A stretch of 45,175 nt of DNA from Muribaculaceae bacterium (GCA_029061255.1 JAIDSL010000172.1:1-45175); one strand, 5' to 3'; shown: positions 25,331-33,958, numbered from the stretch's first letter. Program-made: numbers and translations. Notes: a model not told the origin generated them from the sequence alone.

Positions 25331-25528
25331 ATGAGCAACTGGAAAGAAAAGGCGCTTGACGCATTACATAGAAGTCTCTATCCTGTATTGCAGGAACTGA
25401 ACGAGATTGACTGGAAGAGTGGACTGTCGAATAAGACAGATCGCCTTGCTCAGCATATATGTGCCTTTGCTAACCTTAATGGAAGCGGAGTAATGGTATT
25501 TGATGTAAACGATGAAGCTTCCTATTAA
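25331..25528 (+). pseudogene. Second AlbA_2-type fragment (N-terminus only)
   Basis: 65 residues from ATG at 25331: WKEKALDALHRSLYPV, LNEIDWKSGLSNKTDRLAQH and ICAFANLNGSGVMVFDVND. This is the start of an AlbA_2-containing ATP-binding protein of a different subfamily from the fragment just upstream, cut off after about 65 residues where the full protein would run several hundred. It is likely a leftover from recombination between defence modules. It ends 25 bases before the DUF1016 start. Confidence 0.75.
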
Positions 25529-25553
25529 CCTTCGAGAGAAATATAAAAGAATT

Positions 25554-26597
25554 ATGACAAACACAACTAATAACAACAAACAGTTAGACATTCCTGAACA
25601 AGAATATGAAGCCTTGGTTGCCAAGATTGATAACCTTTGGACATCAGCACGAAATCGGGCTGCTAATGCCGTGAACAAAGAGTTGCTTGACTCCAATTGG
25701 CTGACAGGGCAATATATTGTGGAATTTGAACAAAAAGGCAAAATACGAGCGGAATACGGTAAACAACTTTTGATCAAATTGTCACGTGATTTAACAATTC
25801 GTCGCGGTAAGGGTTTCAGCCGTTCAAATCTCACTTACATGAGAAAGCTGTATATTGCCTTCCCAAAATGTGAGACGCTGTCTCACAAATTGACATGGAG
25901 TCATTATTTCGAATTGCTTAAATGTGAAGATGAAATGGAACTACAGTTTTATCTTCGTGAAGCGATAACCCAGAAATGGAAAGTGAGGGAATTGAAGCGT
26001 CAGATCAGTTCTTCTCTCTTTCATAGGATAGCACTCAGCACAGATAAGGAAGGTGTAATGGCACTTGCACATAAGGGCCAACAGATAATGACTGCTGATG
26101 ATATTATCCATGATCCTTATGTGTTGGAGTTTACCGGTATTCCGCAAAAGAAAAGATATAAAGAGGGGGAACTTGAAAGAGCGCTTAAAGACAATATGGA
26201 GAATTTTCTATTGGAGTTAGGACGAGGATTCGCTTTCATCGGAAGACAATATATCATTCCTATAGGAAACCGTAACTTTAAGGTGGATTTAGTTTTTTAT
26301 CACTGTATATTAAAATGTTACATTTTAATTGACCTAAAGCGGAATGAAGTATTTCATAAAGATATTGGTCAAATGAATCTATACTTGAACTATTTCAAGG
26401 CTGAGGTCTGTATGCCTGATGACAATCCTCCCATTGGTATTGTACTTGGTTCAAAGCATGATGAAGTGGTTATGGAATATGCCCTACAAGGCATAACCAA
26501 CCAATTGTTTGTAGCTCGGTATCAACTCTATCTACCCAAAAAAGAAGAACTTCAAGCACAATTGGATAAAATTCTGAATAAGGGTGAAGAGATCTAA
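25554..26597 (+). CDS. DUF1016 (YhcG-type) PD-(D/E)XK nuclease
   Basis: 347 residues from the ATG at 25554 (an in-frame ATG at 25512 would overlap the upstream fragment). The N-terminal DUF1016_N helical domain (RNRAANAVNKELLDSNWLTG, GKGFSRSNLTYMRKLY, LTWSHYFELLKC) is followed by the PD-(D/E)XK domain: FAFIGRQYIIPIGNRNFKVD with Asp245, then YILIDLKRNE with Asp260 and Lys262. This family is common in defence islands, often beside type I R-M genes. The protein appears complete, unlike its neighbours on both sides. Confidence 0.92.
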   Translation: MTNTTNNNKQLDIPEQEYEALVAKIDNLWTSARNRAANAVNKELLDSNWLTGQYIVEFEQKGKIRAEYGKQLLIKLSRDLTIRRGKGFSRSNLTYMRKLYIAFPKCETLSHKLTWSHYFELLKCEDEMELQFYLREAITQKWKVRELKRQISSSLFHRIALSTDKEGVMALAHKGQQIMTADDIIHDPYVLEFTGIPQKKRYKEGELERALKDNMENFLLELGRGFAFIGRQYIIPIGNRNFKVDLVFYHCILKCYILIDLKRNEVFHKDIGQMNLYLNYFKAEVCMPDDNPPIGIVLGSKHDEVVMEYALQGITNQLFVARYQLYLPKKEELQAQLDKILNKGEEI

Positions 26598-26650
26598 GAA
26601 AACAGAGATCCATAGAGATAACGAAGGATGATAATGGGACACGTAGATAT

Positions 26651-26794
26651 ATGCTATTTCAGATGCAGGGATGCGTGACAACGATTGAGGTTCGGCTTGC
26701 CAATGAATCTGTGTGGCTTACCGCCGACCAAATGACGGAACTGTTTCAACGTGACCGTTCGACCATCCAACGGTATGTTAAAAAGATAATATGA
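26651..26794 (+). pseudogene. RhuM-family N-terminal fragment
   Basis: 47 codons from ATG at 26651 reading MLFQMQGCVTTIEVRLANES, then WLTADQMTELFQRDRSTIQRYV and a stop. This is the N-terminal DNA-binding part of RhuM-like (virulence RhuM/Fic-associated) proteins, which normally run over 300 residues. The rest is missing. Confidence 0.72.
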
Positions 26795-26892
26795 GGAAGG
26801 ATAATTGAAGCCCGATTCAACTTGTGCATTCTTTGCACAAGTTCAAACTGATGGCAGAAATCAATGGAATAAACACATAAAATACTCTTGAT

Positions 26893-27123
26893 ATGGATAC
26901 AAACAACGACATATACCGAAGAATTCATTTCGCTGTAATGGCGATTGAGAGCGGTGCGCGTAAACTGGGTATCTCCGGCAAGGAGATGCACGACCGACTA
27001 AGCAAACAAGGCTTAATCCAAAACAGGCTTATTAAAAGGTATGAGGAACTCCATACGCAAAGCCTCGATTGGGTTGCCGATGACATCAGCGAAACACTTC
27101 TAAACTGGGAGGCCGGATTATGA
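26893..27123 (+). CDS. DUF3791 family protein
   Basis: 76 residues (IHFAVMAIESGARKLGISGKE, LSKQGLIQNRLIKRYEELHTQS, DDISETLLNWEAG). It matches the DUF3791 proteins found in triplets with a DUF3990 protein in Bacteroidales. The stop overlaps the next start (ATGA at 27120-27123). It likely belongs to a toxin-antitoxin-like locus, as the antitoxin or a partner (inference). Confidence 0.75.
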   Translation: MDTNNDIYRRIHFAVMAIESGARKLGISGKEMHDRLSKQGLIQNRLIKRYEELHTQSLDWVADDISETLLNWEAGL

Positions 27124-27302
27124 TAACACTTTATCACGGTTCATACATAGCAGTGCCATCGCCATTAGTGGGACTGGGAAGAACAAAGGTAGATTTCGGG
27201 CAAGGTTTCTACCTCACTAATCTGCATGAACAAGCAAAAGCATGGGCTATAACAATAGCGGAAAGAAAAATTCGGAGATCATACCGGAATAAATGGTTAT
27301 AA
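27120..27302 (+). pseudogene. Truncated DUF3990 protein
   Basis: Starts like a DUF3990 protein (MITLYHGSYIAVPSPLVGLG, then KVDFGQGFYLTNLHEQAKAW), a family with an ADP-ribosyltransferase-like N-terminus, but stops after 60 residues (expected about 150). The sequence after ITIAERK no longer resembles the family, so an internal deletion or frameshift is likely. It keeps the four-base overlap with the upstream DUF3791 gene. Confidence 0.7.
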
Positions 27303-27305
27303 CGT

Positions 27306-27512
27306 ATGAGAGACAGCGTACTATGGCGCAAGCAAAGCCGAATAATAATGCTCTTGGCTGATACCTTGAAAATATCGCCCGAGCGTGCCCTTGACCTTTA
27401 TTACAATACAAAAATATATGAGCAAATGACAGACCCGAAATATGGTCTGCAACTGAGGAGTGACGATTACATACTCGAAGAATTGATAGAGGAGCTGAGA
27501 GAGACCCAATGA
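27306..27512 (+). CDS. DUF3791 family protein, third gene of the triplet
   Basis: 68 residues (LWRKQSRIIMLLADTLKISP, RALDLYYNTKIYEQMTDPKY, GLQLRSDDYILEELIEELRE). A second DUF3791-like protein, complete by length, following the broken DUF3990 gene by three bases. If the middle gene is the toxin, this one now has no partner. Confidence 0.7.
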   Translation: MRDSVLWRKQSRIIMLLADTLKISPERALDLYYNTKIYEQMTDPKYGLQLRSDDYILEELIEELRETQ

Positions 27513-27659
27513 CAAGAGTAATTCTTGTTCGTGTGTATCGGCTGGTATGGGAATTAATGCGTAAGTATTTTTAGAATGCAGATATGCTACACATAATATA
27601 ATTCTTTTTTTGAAAACTGAACAATGGATACCGAACAGATAATATTATTTCAGACGCAC

Positions 27660-27744
27660 CAAAACCGAGTCGCGAAGCTCTTAAGGGTTTGAAACTCTGC
27701 CCCTTTGCGCCTTTGCGTGATAGAAAAAACATGCAAACGTTGAG
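27660..27744. repeat. About 85-base dispersed repeat, copy A
   Basis: Shares AAAACCGAGTCGCGAAGCTC, GAAACTCTG and CCCTTTGCGCCTTTGCGTGA with 42266-42351, in the same order and spacing. No coding potential recognised. Confidence 0.8.
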
Positions 27745-27851
27745 TAAAGAATATCATTGAAATCGTTGAGTTACAGTGAAATTCAGTTGTTGCAGAAAAT
27801 GCAACGACTACTGCATATGGGAAGACTGTTCTATCTTAATAAGAGACCAGC

Positions 27852-27922
27852 AAAAAGTTTCGGGTATAGACGGAAGGAATTGGCAATTCCGTGAAAAGTT
27901 TACGGGTATAGTCTAAACTTTT
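27852..27922 (+). promoter_or_regulatory. Paired GGGTATAG motifs and palindrome before the DUF4143 ATPase
   Basis: AAAAAGTTTCGGGTATAGAC and AAAAGTTTACGGGTATAGTC are direct repeats about 42 bases apart. The second lies inside the hairpin AAAAGTTTA (27894-27902) / TAAACTTTT (27914-27922), and a further hairpin (27876-27890) lies between them. Just upstream of the promoter, they look like operator sites or an attenuator for the ATPase gene. Confidence 0.5.
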
Positions 27923-27933
27923 TATGAAATTTC

Positions 27934-27964
27934 TTGGCTGTTTCGGTTATATGATGTAACTTTG
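27934..27964 (+). promoter_or_regulatory. Promoter of the DUF4143 ATPase gene
   Basis: TTGG, 19 bases, TAACTTTG. Expected start about 27970, giving a leader of about 50 bases. Confidence 0.7.
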
Positions 27965-28023
27965 TAGAGAAGTAGATTTTAGATCATAGAAAATCTTGGA
28001 TCTCCTAAAATTAGAAGAAAGTT

Positions 28024-29241
28024 ATGAAGATTATAGAACGGCCAATTTACCTCAATAGAATAATCCGGCAGCTTAACCGGGGTATGATGCTTGTGCTTGT
28101 CGGACAACGACGGGTTGGAAAAAGCTTTATGCTTAAATCTGTTGCCGAGTGGTTATACCAAAATAAGCCACATGCGAATATCCTTTTTATTGATAAGGAT
28201 TTCAATAGTTTTGATTTCATAAAGACTGCAGATGATCTGTATTCGCTGTCTGTCGAGAAACTCCCAGAAGGTAAAGAGAATTATCTTCTTATCGATGAGG
28301 TGCAGGATATTGAGGGATATGAGACGGCTTTAAGGAGTCTATATGCCGAAGATCGATGTCAGATAATCGTCACCGGAAGCAACGCCTATATGTTTTCTTC
28401 CGAGATTGCGACAAAGTTTTCGGGAAGATATATTGAGATTCCTATACGAAGTCTCGGATACGAGGAATTCCTGACATTCCACAATATTACTGACAACCAT
28501 GAAGCGTTGCTGAATTATCTGCGTTTCGGTGGCATGCCGGGACTTGCCAATTATCATTTTGAAGAGGTGGCCGAGATAAAGGCGTATCTTCAGGGTGTAT
28601 ATAATACAGTCGTGCTGAAGGATATTGTGGCACGAGAGCAAATCAGAAACTTCAAGTTTCTTGAGAATCTGATTTACTTTCTTGCTGACAATGCCGGCCA
28701 ATTAGTATCTGTCAACAGCATAGCCAAGTATTTTAAGTCTCAGGGTTCTAAAGTGACGAATGATATAGTGTCTAAATATATCAAGTCCACGTGCAATGCG
28801 CTGATTATAGATTCTTTATCTCGTTATGACATACTTGGCAAACGAATTTTCGAATTAATTGAGAAATATTATTTCAGCGACCATGGTATTAGAAATTGTA
28901 TAGTCAATGAGATGCCAAATGTGTTTGGAAGTATCGAGAAGATTCTTGAAAATGTAGTGCGACATCATCTTCTGATACAGAATTTTGACGTATATGTAGG
29001 TGTTCTCCCTTCAGGAGAAATCGATTTCGTTGCAAAAAAAGGAGAAAAGGTTTTATATTTTCAGGTGGCCTACAAACTATCCGGGGCGGATACTATAAAG
29101 AGGGAATTCGGAAACCTTCAGGCAATTGGAGATGACTATCCGAAGTATGTGGTAACTATGGAAGATATTACGGGACCGTTGAAGGATTATCCAGGAATTA
29201 ATCACATACATCTGAGGAATTTCCTCAAAATGAAATTTTGA
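28024..29241 (+). CDS. AAA_14/DUF4143 ATPase
   Basis: 405 residues. The N-terminal AAA_14 domain has Walker A GQRRVGKS (27-34), Walker B YLLIDEVQDIEG and the sensor TGSNAYMFSSE followed by SGRYIEIPIRSLGYEEFL. The C-terminal DUF4143 domain (from about 200) includes KDIVAREQIRN, NSIAKYFKSQG and the PD-(D/E)XK-like GEIDFVAKKGEKVLYFQVAY. These are widespread in Bacteroidales, one copy per locus, and their role is unsettled, with proposals ranging from defence to mobile-element functions. It is a single-gene unit with its own promoter and repeated operator-like motifs upstream. Confidence 0.9.
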   Translation: MKIIERPIYLNRIIRQLNRGMMLVLVGQRRVGKSFMLKSVAEWLYQNKPHANILFIDKDFNSFDFIKTADDLYSLSVEKLPEGKENYLLIDEVQDIEGYETALRSLYAEDRCQIIVTGSNAYMFSSEIATKFSGRYIEIPIRSLGYEEFLTFHNITDNHEALLNYLRFGGMPGLANYHFEEVAEIKAYLQGVYNTVVLKDIVAREQIRNFKFLENLIYFLADNAGQLVSVNSIAKYFKSQGSKVTNDIVSKYIKSTCNALIIDSLSRYDILGKRIFELIEKYYFSDHGIRNCIVNEMPNVFGSIEKILENVVRHHLLIQNFDVYVGVLPSGEIDFVAKKGEKVLYFQVAYKLSGADTIKREFGNLQAIGDDYPKYVVTMEDITGPLKDYPGINHIHLRNFLKMKF

Positions 29242-29351
29242 AAAATTCTGGTCAGGAGAATTACTTTGATGGCTTAAATGATCCGCGATAGAATGCAAAG
29301 CCAAATCTGCATTACCTCATGACTCAACTGACAACTTTTAACTAAATAACT

Positions 29352-29382
29352 TTTGCCATATCCATAAATTTGACTAATTTTG
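29352..29382 (+). promoter_or_regulatory. Promoter of the PBP1A gene
   Basis: TTTG, 19 bases, TAATTTTG, a full consensus match 27 bases before the start codon. Confidence 0.8.
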
Positions 29383-29408
29383 CAGATTAAAATAGAAGTG
29401 TATTACGA

Positions 29409-31871
29409 ATGAACTTATTCAAAAGACGCAAACAAAACCAGTCGAAAGACGATGAAATACCTTTGTTGACTGATGATTCCAAGCCCAAATCGAAAATCCG
29501 GGCCGGAAGCATCATTAAATGGATGTGGGTGGCTTTTCTCGCTTTGGGAGGTTGCATCGCCATCTTTATGCTCCTTGTCTACAATGGAGTCATCGGATAT
29601 ATGCCCCCCATCGAAGAACTCGAAGACCCTCACGACAAACTCGCAAGCGTAGTATATGCTTCAGACGGCACCACCGAGCTCGGTCGATACTTCGCAGGTG
29701 CCGGCAACCGTGTCTATACCGACTACGATGCCCTTTCCCCTTACGTGATCGACGCTCTTATCGCTACCGAAGACGTGCGTTTCGAGTCCCATTCCGGCAT
29801 CGACTTCATGGCTCTCGGCAGAACAATGGTAAAGACCATCATGATGGGCGACAAGTCTTCAGGTGGTGCATCCACAATCACCCAGCAGCTCGCCAAGCAA
29901 CTATATTCCCAACCAAGCTCCAACATGCTGAAGCGCGCGATGCAAAAACCTATAGAATGGATGATCGCGCTTAAGCTTGAACGTTTCTACACGAAAGATG
30001 AGATACTCAACATGTATCTCAACCGCTTCGACTTCCTGAACAATGCTGTGGGAATCAAGACTGCCGCAAACGTCTATTTCGGGAAGGAACCCGGCGACCT
30101 GCGTTGTGAAGAGGCGGCCATGCTCGTCGGTATGCTCAAGAATCCAAGTTATTTCAATCCTCTGCGCCATGCAGAGCGTACCCTCAACCGCCGCAACGTG
30201 GTGCTTGAGCAAATGCAAAAGGATGGCAAGATCACCAAGGAAGAGTGCGATTCACTCAAAAACCTTCCCCTCGGCCTTGACTATCATAAGGTAGACCATA
30301 AGGTAGGCACTGCCCCCTACCTCCGCGAAGAAATCCGTCGCCTTATGACTGCCAAGAAACCAGAACGCCCAGAACGCTCGAAGTATGACAACAAGATGGC
30401 TTACGACATCGCTATGGGCAATTACAATACCGACTCCACCCAATGGGAAGAGAACCCTCTCTACGGATGGATTGAGAAAAATCCCAAGCCTGATGGGTCA
30501 TACTATAATCTCTATACCGACGGTCTGAAAATCTACTCCACCATCGACCTCCGCATGCAGGAATATGCCGAGGAGGCTGTCAGGAAGCATCTCGGCGAGA
30601 CCTTGCAACCTGCTTTCTTCCAGGAAAAGAAAGGTCAGAAAAATGGACCCTACACCACAAATCAAGCTGAACTTTCCACCAAGGGCGTGGAGCAGCTCAT
30701 CAAAAATGCCATTCGCCAGACTGAACGCCATCGTGTAATGAAGCTCGCAGGCTGCTCAGCTGAGGAAATAGAGAAGGCTTTCAACACTCCGGTCGAAATG
30801 GAGGTATTTGCCTATGTAAAGGAAGACGGAAAGACTGTGCCGGGCAGCAAGACTGTGACCATGACCCCACGCGACTCTCTCCTTTACATGAAGTCAATAC
30901 TCCGCACCGGACTGATGAGCATGGATCCCCACTCCGGAAATGTCAAGGCCTACGTTGGAGGTCCCGATTTCCAATGGTTCCAATATGATATGGTAAGCCG
31001 GGGCAAGCGACAGATTGGTTCTACCGCCAAGCCGTTCCTATACACCCTCGCCATGGAGCAGGATTTCACTCCGTGTTCACGATTCCTCAACACCCAACCA
31101 ACATTCAATGGCTGGAGCCCCCGAAACAGTGGAGGAGGACATGTAGGGGAAATGGTAACCCTTCATTGGGCACTCACAAATTCTAACAACTGGATTTCTG
31201 CTCGCCTTGTGAATGAGCTCAAGCCTATCAACCTCGCCAACAAGATGAGGGTATTCGGCTTGACAGGACACATCGAGGCGTACATGCCTCTCTGCCTTGG
31301 CACGGTCGACGTCCCGGTGCGTGACATGGTGGGTGCTTACACCACATTCGCCAACAAAGGTATCCGAACTGATCCTGTCTTCGTAACCCGAATCGAAGAC
31401 AATCAGGGAAACCTGATCTACAACGCAACCCCACACCGCACTGAGGTGACCAGCGAACAGTCTTACTGGAAAATCCTCTCCATGCTTATGAGCGTCGTTG
31501 AAAGCGGCACGGGTGCCAGCCTGCGCAGCCGCTACGGCATCTCGGCACAGATGGGAGGCAAGACCGGTACCACCAACTCAAACTCCGACAGCTGGTTTAT
31601 GGGATTCACCCCCGACCTCGTGACCGGCGTATGGGTAGGTGGCGACGAGCGTTACATCCACTTCAACACGATGGCTCTCGGCCAAGGTGCACGAGCTGCC
31701 CTTCCGGTATATGGCTTATACATGCAAAAAGTATATGCTGACAAGAATCTCCCCTACTCCCAGGACTCAAAGTTCGAATTCCCGGCATCATTCGATGCCT
31801 GCAGCGGAGAAGTCTGGGAAAGTGGCCCGCAGGAAGTGCAAGCCGAATCAGTAGAAGGCATCTTCGAATAA
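29409..31871 (+). CDS. Class A penicillin-binding protein (PBP1A)
   Basis: Bifunctional peptidoglycan glycosyltransferase and transpeptidase, anchored in the inner membrane and active in the periplasm. Of 820 residues, about 1-38 are a basic cytoplasmic tail, followed by one membrane helix (MWVAFLALGGCIAIFMLLVY). The GT51 domain has EDVRFESHSGID (catalytic Glu121), GGASTITQQLAKQL and the RKFIEM-like IEWMIALKLE. The transpeptidase has the SxxK nucleophile in GSTAKPF (Ser538, Lys541), SxN in TNSNNW and KTGT (Lys718-Thr-Gly-Thr). Length fits the family. It sits just right of the defence island with its own promoter. Confidence 0.95.
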   Translation: MNLFKRRKQNQSKDDEIPLLTDDSKPKSKIRAGSIIKWMWVAFLALGGCIAIFMLLVYNGVIGYMPPIEELEDPHDKLASVVYASDGTTELGRYFAGAGNRVYTDYDALSPYVIDALIATEDVRFESHSGIDFMALGRTMVKTIMMGDKSSGGASTITQQLAKQLYSQPSSNMLKRAMQKPIEWMIALKLERFYTKDEILNMYLNRFDFLNNAVGIKTAANVYFGKEPGDLRCEEAAMLVGMLKNPSYFNPLRHAERTLNRRNVVLEQMQKDGKITKEECDSLKNLPLGLDYHKVDHKVGTAPYLREEIRRLMTAKKPERPERSKYDNKMAYDIAMGNYNTDSTQWEENPLYGWIEKNPKPDGSYYNLYTDGLKIYSTIDLRMQEYAEEAVRKHLGETLQPAFFQEKKGQKNGPYTTNQAELSTKGVEQLIKNAIRQTERHRVMKLAGCSAEEIEKAFNTPVEMEVFAYVKEDGKTVPGSKTVTMTPRDSLLYMKSILRTGLMSMDPHSGNVKAYVGGPDFQWFQYDMVSRGKRQIGSTAKPFLYTLAMEQDFTPCSRFLNTQPTFNGWSPRNSGGGHVGEMVTLHWALTNSNNWISARLVNELKPINLANKMRVFGLTGHIEAYMPLCLGTVDVPVRDMVGAYTTFANKGIRTDPVFVTRIEDNQGNLIYNATPHRTEVTSEQSYWKILSMLMSVVESGTGASLRSRYGISAQMGGKTGTTNSNSDSWFMGFTPDLVTGVWVGGDERYIHFNTMALGQGARAALPVYGLYMQKVYADKNLPYSQDSKFEFPASFDACSGEVWESGPQEVQAESVEGIFE

Positions 31872-31880
31872 TTCCAAAAG

Positions 31881-32000
31881 GTTGTCATCGTTTTCATTGT
31901 TGTCAGAGTTGTCATCGATGGCATCGAACGATGAAAACATAGAGAAAGACGAAACTCGATGAAAACGTTGACAACGATGAAAACGATGAAAACTAAAAAA
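31881..32000. repeat. 9-base-period arrays in opposite orientation
   Basis: Left part: GTTGTCATC, GTTTTCATT, GTTGTCAGA, GTTGTCATC, GATGGCATC. Right part: CGATGAAAA, CGTTGACAA, CGATGAAAA, CGATGAAAA. The right units are complements of the left, so the region can fold back on itself. It fills most of the gap between the PBP1A gene and the carboxyltransferase gene and may end or stabilise transcripts. Confidence 0.75.
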
Positions 32001-32023
32001 CAATAACCCATAAATTTACATCT

Positions 32024-33904
32024 ATGGCAAAGACACTTAAAGTAAGAGACCTGACTCTGCGCGACGGACAGCAGTCACTGTTTGCAACACGCCTGAAGCA
32101 GGAAAACATCGACAAACTCCTCCCTCTCTATCAGGACGCCAAGTTCTATATTATGGAGGTGTGGGGCGGTGCAGTGCCCGACTCTGTGATGCGCTACCTT
32201 GGTGAAAGCCCCTGGGATCGCCTCCGCACTTGCTCGGAATACATGAAGGGTATCTCCCTCCTGAGTGCACTCTCCCGCGGTCGAAACCTTTTCGGCTATG
32301 TGCCCTACCCTAATAGTGTGCTTGAAGGTTTCTATAAGGAAGCCATCAAAAATGGTCTTAACGTGATGCGTATCTTTGATGCCCTCAATGATATCAACAA
32401 TATCAAAGATTCCATCAAGATGATCAACGATCTCGGTGGTATCGCCGATGCCGCTGTCTGCTATACAGTCGATCCCAAGGAAGAACCGAAGGAACCGGTG
32501 AAGAAAGGATTCTTCGCTCGCCTCTTTGGTGGCAACGATGAGCCGGAAGCTCCCGAGCTCATATTTACCGACGACTACTTCGTGGAGAAAGCCAAGGAGA
32601 TGGAACGCATCGGTGCGAAGATGATCACACTCAAGGATATGGCAGGTCTCGTCAACCCAAGCCGAATCTTCAGCCTTATGCCGAAACTGAAACAGGCTCT
32701 TACAGTGCCGGTAGATTTCCATACACACTGCACCCCCGGCTACGGTCTCGCTTCCGTACTGACCGGTATCATCAAGGGCGTCGACATTGTCGACACCAAC
32801 ATTTGGTGGTTTGGAGGTGGCTCAGCTGCTCCTGCAATCGAGCTTATCTGGATATTCTGCCAGAAACTCGGCATCGAACTGGAGGTCAATATGGACGCTG
32901 TTGCTAAAATTCGCAAGGGTCTTGTTGAGGCGCGTCAGAGCCTTGCTTCTTTCGACCTTAACAAAGACAAATGGCCGAAGGATTTCGATGAGGCTTATGC
33001 CGCCATGCCGGAAGAGATCAACGCTGAGTTCGACCGTGCCATCGAAGCTGCCACGAATAACCGCGAGGAAGAACTCCTCGACGCTTGCCACAAGATTGAG
33101 GCTTACTTCGGATTCCCGAAACCCAACGAACTCGTCAAGAACGCTGAGGTTCCCGGCGGTATGTACTCCAATATGGTGGCAAACCTCCGTGCGCTCCATG
33201 CAGAAGATGTGCTTGACGAAGCTATGGCTCTCATCCCGAAGGTACGCCGCGACGCAGGTCTGGTTCCTCTCGTCACCCCGACAAGCCAGATTGTAGGCTC
33301 TCAGGCTGTTGCCCTTGCTCTCGACCGCCGTAAAGGTGCACCCGACTACACAAATAAGAACAATCAGTTCGTTGGTCTCGTAAAGGGTGAATATGGCAAG
33401 ACTCCTGTTGAGATTGACCCCGCTTTCCGCGAGCAAATCACCGGAAGCCCTGAAGAGAAACCTTACGACGTAAGCCAATTCAAACAGCCCGAAAACCCAG
33501 TGCTCGAAGAATTCGGTGGCGTGAAGCTCGCTCAGAACGATGAAGAGTATCTTCTTCTTGAGCTCCTCCCTGCAGTAGCTACAGGCTTCCTCAAGAACAA
33601 GAGAAAAGCTGAGTACGAAGCATCCCAAGCTGCAGCCGCTGCCCTCGCTGAAGCTGAGGCTCAGGCAAATTGCCCATACGACCCTGTCACCGGTCCAACT
33701 CTCAAGGCTCCGATGGGTGGAACTGTCATTGAGATCGACGTTAAGCCCGGCGACAAGGTTAAGCTCCATCAGAAAATGCTTGTATATGAGGCAATGAAGA
33801 TGGAAAACGACCTCGAATCTGAAATGGAAGGCACCGTGAAGCAGGTACTCGTGCAAGTCGGAGACGTCATTGCCACTGACCAGGACCTAATTGAATACGA
33901 ATAA
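32024..33904 (+). CDS. Biotin-dependent carboxyltransferase (oxaloacetate decarboxylase alpha / pyruvate carboxylase B type)
   Basis: 626 residues. The N-terminal carboxyltransferase barrel has the metal/substrate motif TLRDGQQS (Asp14), KDMAGL (Lys194) and the metal-binding DFHTHCTPGYG. The conserved PYC_OADA domain follows, then an Ala-rich linker and a C-terminal biotinyl domain with EAMKMEND (biotinylated Lys592). It transfers carboxyl groups between oxaloacetate/pyruvate and biotin, either pumping sodium as part of a decarboxylase complex or making oxaloacetate. No beta or gamma membrane subunit is next to it, so the exact complex is undecided. An unusual charged insert at 151-178 (KKGFFARLFGGNDEPEAPE) interrupts the barrel before FTDDYFVEKA. 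Confidence 0.9.
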   Translation: MAKTLKVRDLTLRDGQQSLFATRLKQENIDKLLPLYQDAKFYIMEVWGGAVPDSVMRYLGESPWDRLRTCSEYMKGISLLSALSRGRNLFGYVPYPNSVLEGFYKEAIKNGLNVMRIFDALNDINNIKDSIKMINDLGGIADAAVCYTVDPKEEPKEPVKKGFFARLFGGNDEPEAPELIFTDDYFVEKAKEMERIGAKMITLKDMAGLVNPSRIFSLMPKLKQALTVPVDFHTHCTPGYGLASVLTGIIKGVDIVDTNIWWFGGGSAAPAIELIWIFCQKLGIELEVNMDAVAKIRKGLVEARQSLASFDLNKDKWPKDFDEAYAAMPEEINAEFDRAIEAATNNREEELLDACHKIEAYFGFPKPNELVKNAEVPGGMYSNMVANLRALHAEDVLDEAMALIPKVRRDAGLVPLVTPTSQIVGSQAVALALDRRKGAPDYTNKNNQFVGLVKGEYGKTPVEIDPAFREQITGSPEEKPYDVSQFKQPENPVLEEFGGVKLAQNDEEYLLLELLPAVATGFLKNKRKAEYEASQAAAAALAEAEAQANCPYDPVTGPTLKAPMGGTVIEIDVKPGDKVKLHQKMLVYEAMKMENDLESEMEGTVKQVLVQVGDVIATDQDLIEYE

Positions 33905-33911
33905 CGCCCTT

Positions 33912-33946
33912 CGCAATACGCAATACGCGCTACGCGATACGCAATA
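33912..33946. repeat. 7-base tandem array after the carboxyltransferase gene
   Basis: CGCAATA, CGCAATA, CGCGCTA, CGCGATA, CGCAATA in exact seven-base register, seven bases after the stop codon. Confidence 0.85.
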
Positions 33947-33958
33947 CGACACAGTCTT

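Larger units (their letters stand above)
27516..28023. other. Intergenic region with repeat and operator-like motifs
   Basis: No gene in about 510 bases. It contains one copy of an about 85-base dispersed repeat (27660-27744), hairpins GTTGCA-GAAAA-TGCAAC (27789-27805) and GGAATT-GGC-AATTCC (27876-27890), two near-identical motifs ending GGGTATAG (27852-27870 and 27894-27913) and a promoter (27934-27964). Confidence 0.6.

Noticed and set aside
27521..27540. Terminator after the DUF3791 triplet
   Set aside because: ACAAGA..TCTTGT pairs over six bases but has no T-tract.
32822..33856. Minus-strand open frame of 344 codons
   Set aside because: It is the exact antisense of the carboxyltransferase gene with no recognisable motif; long antisense frames are expected with this codon use.
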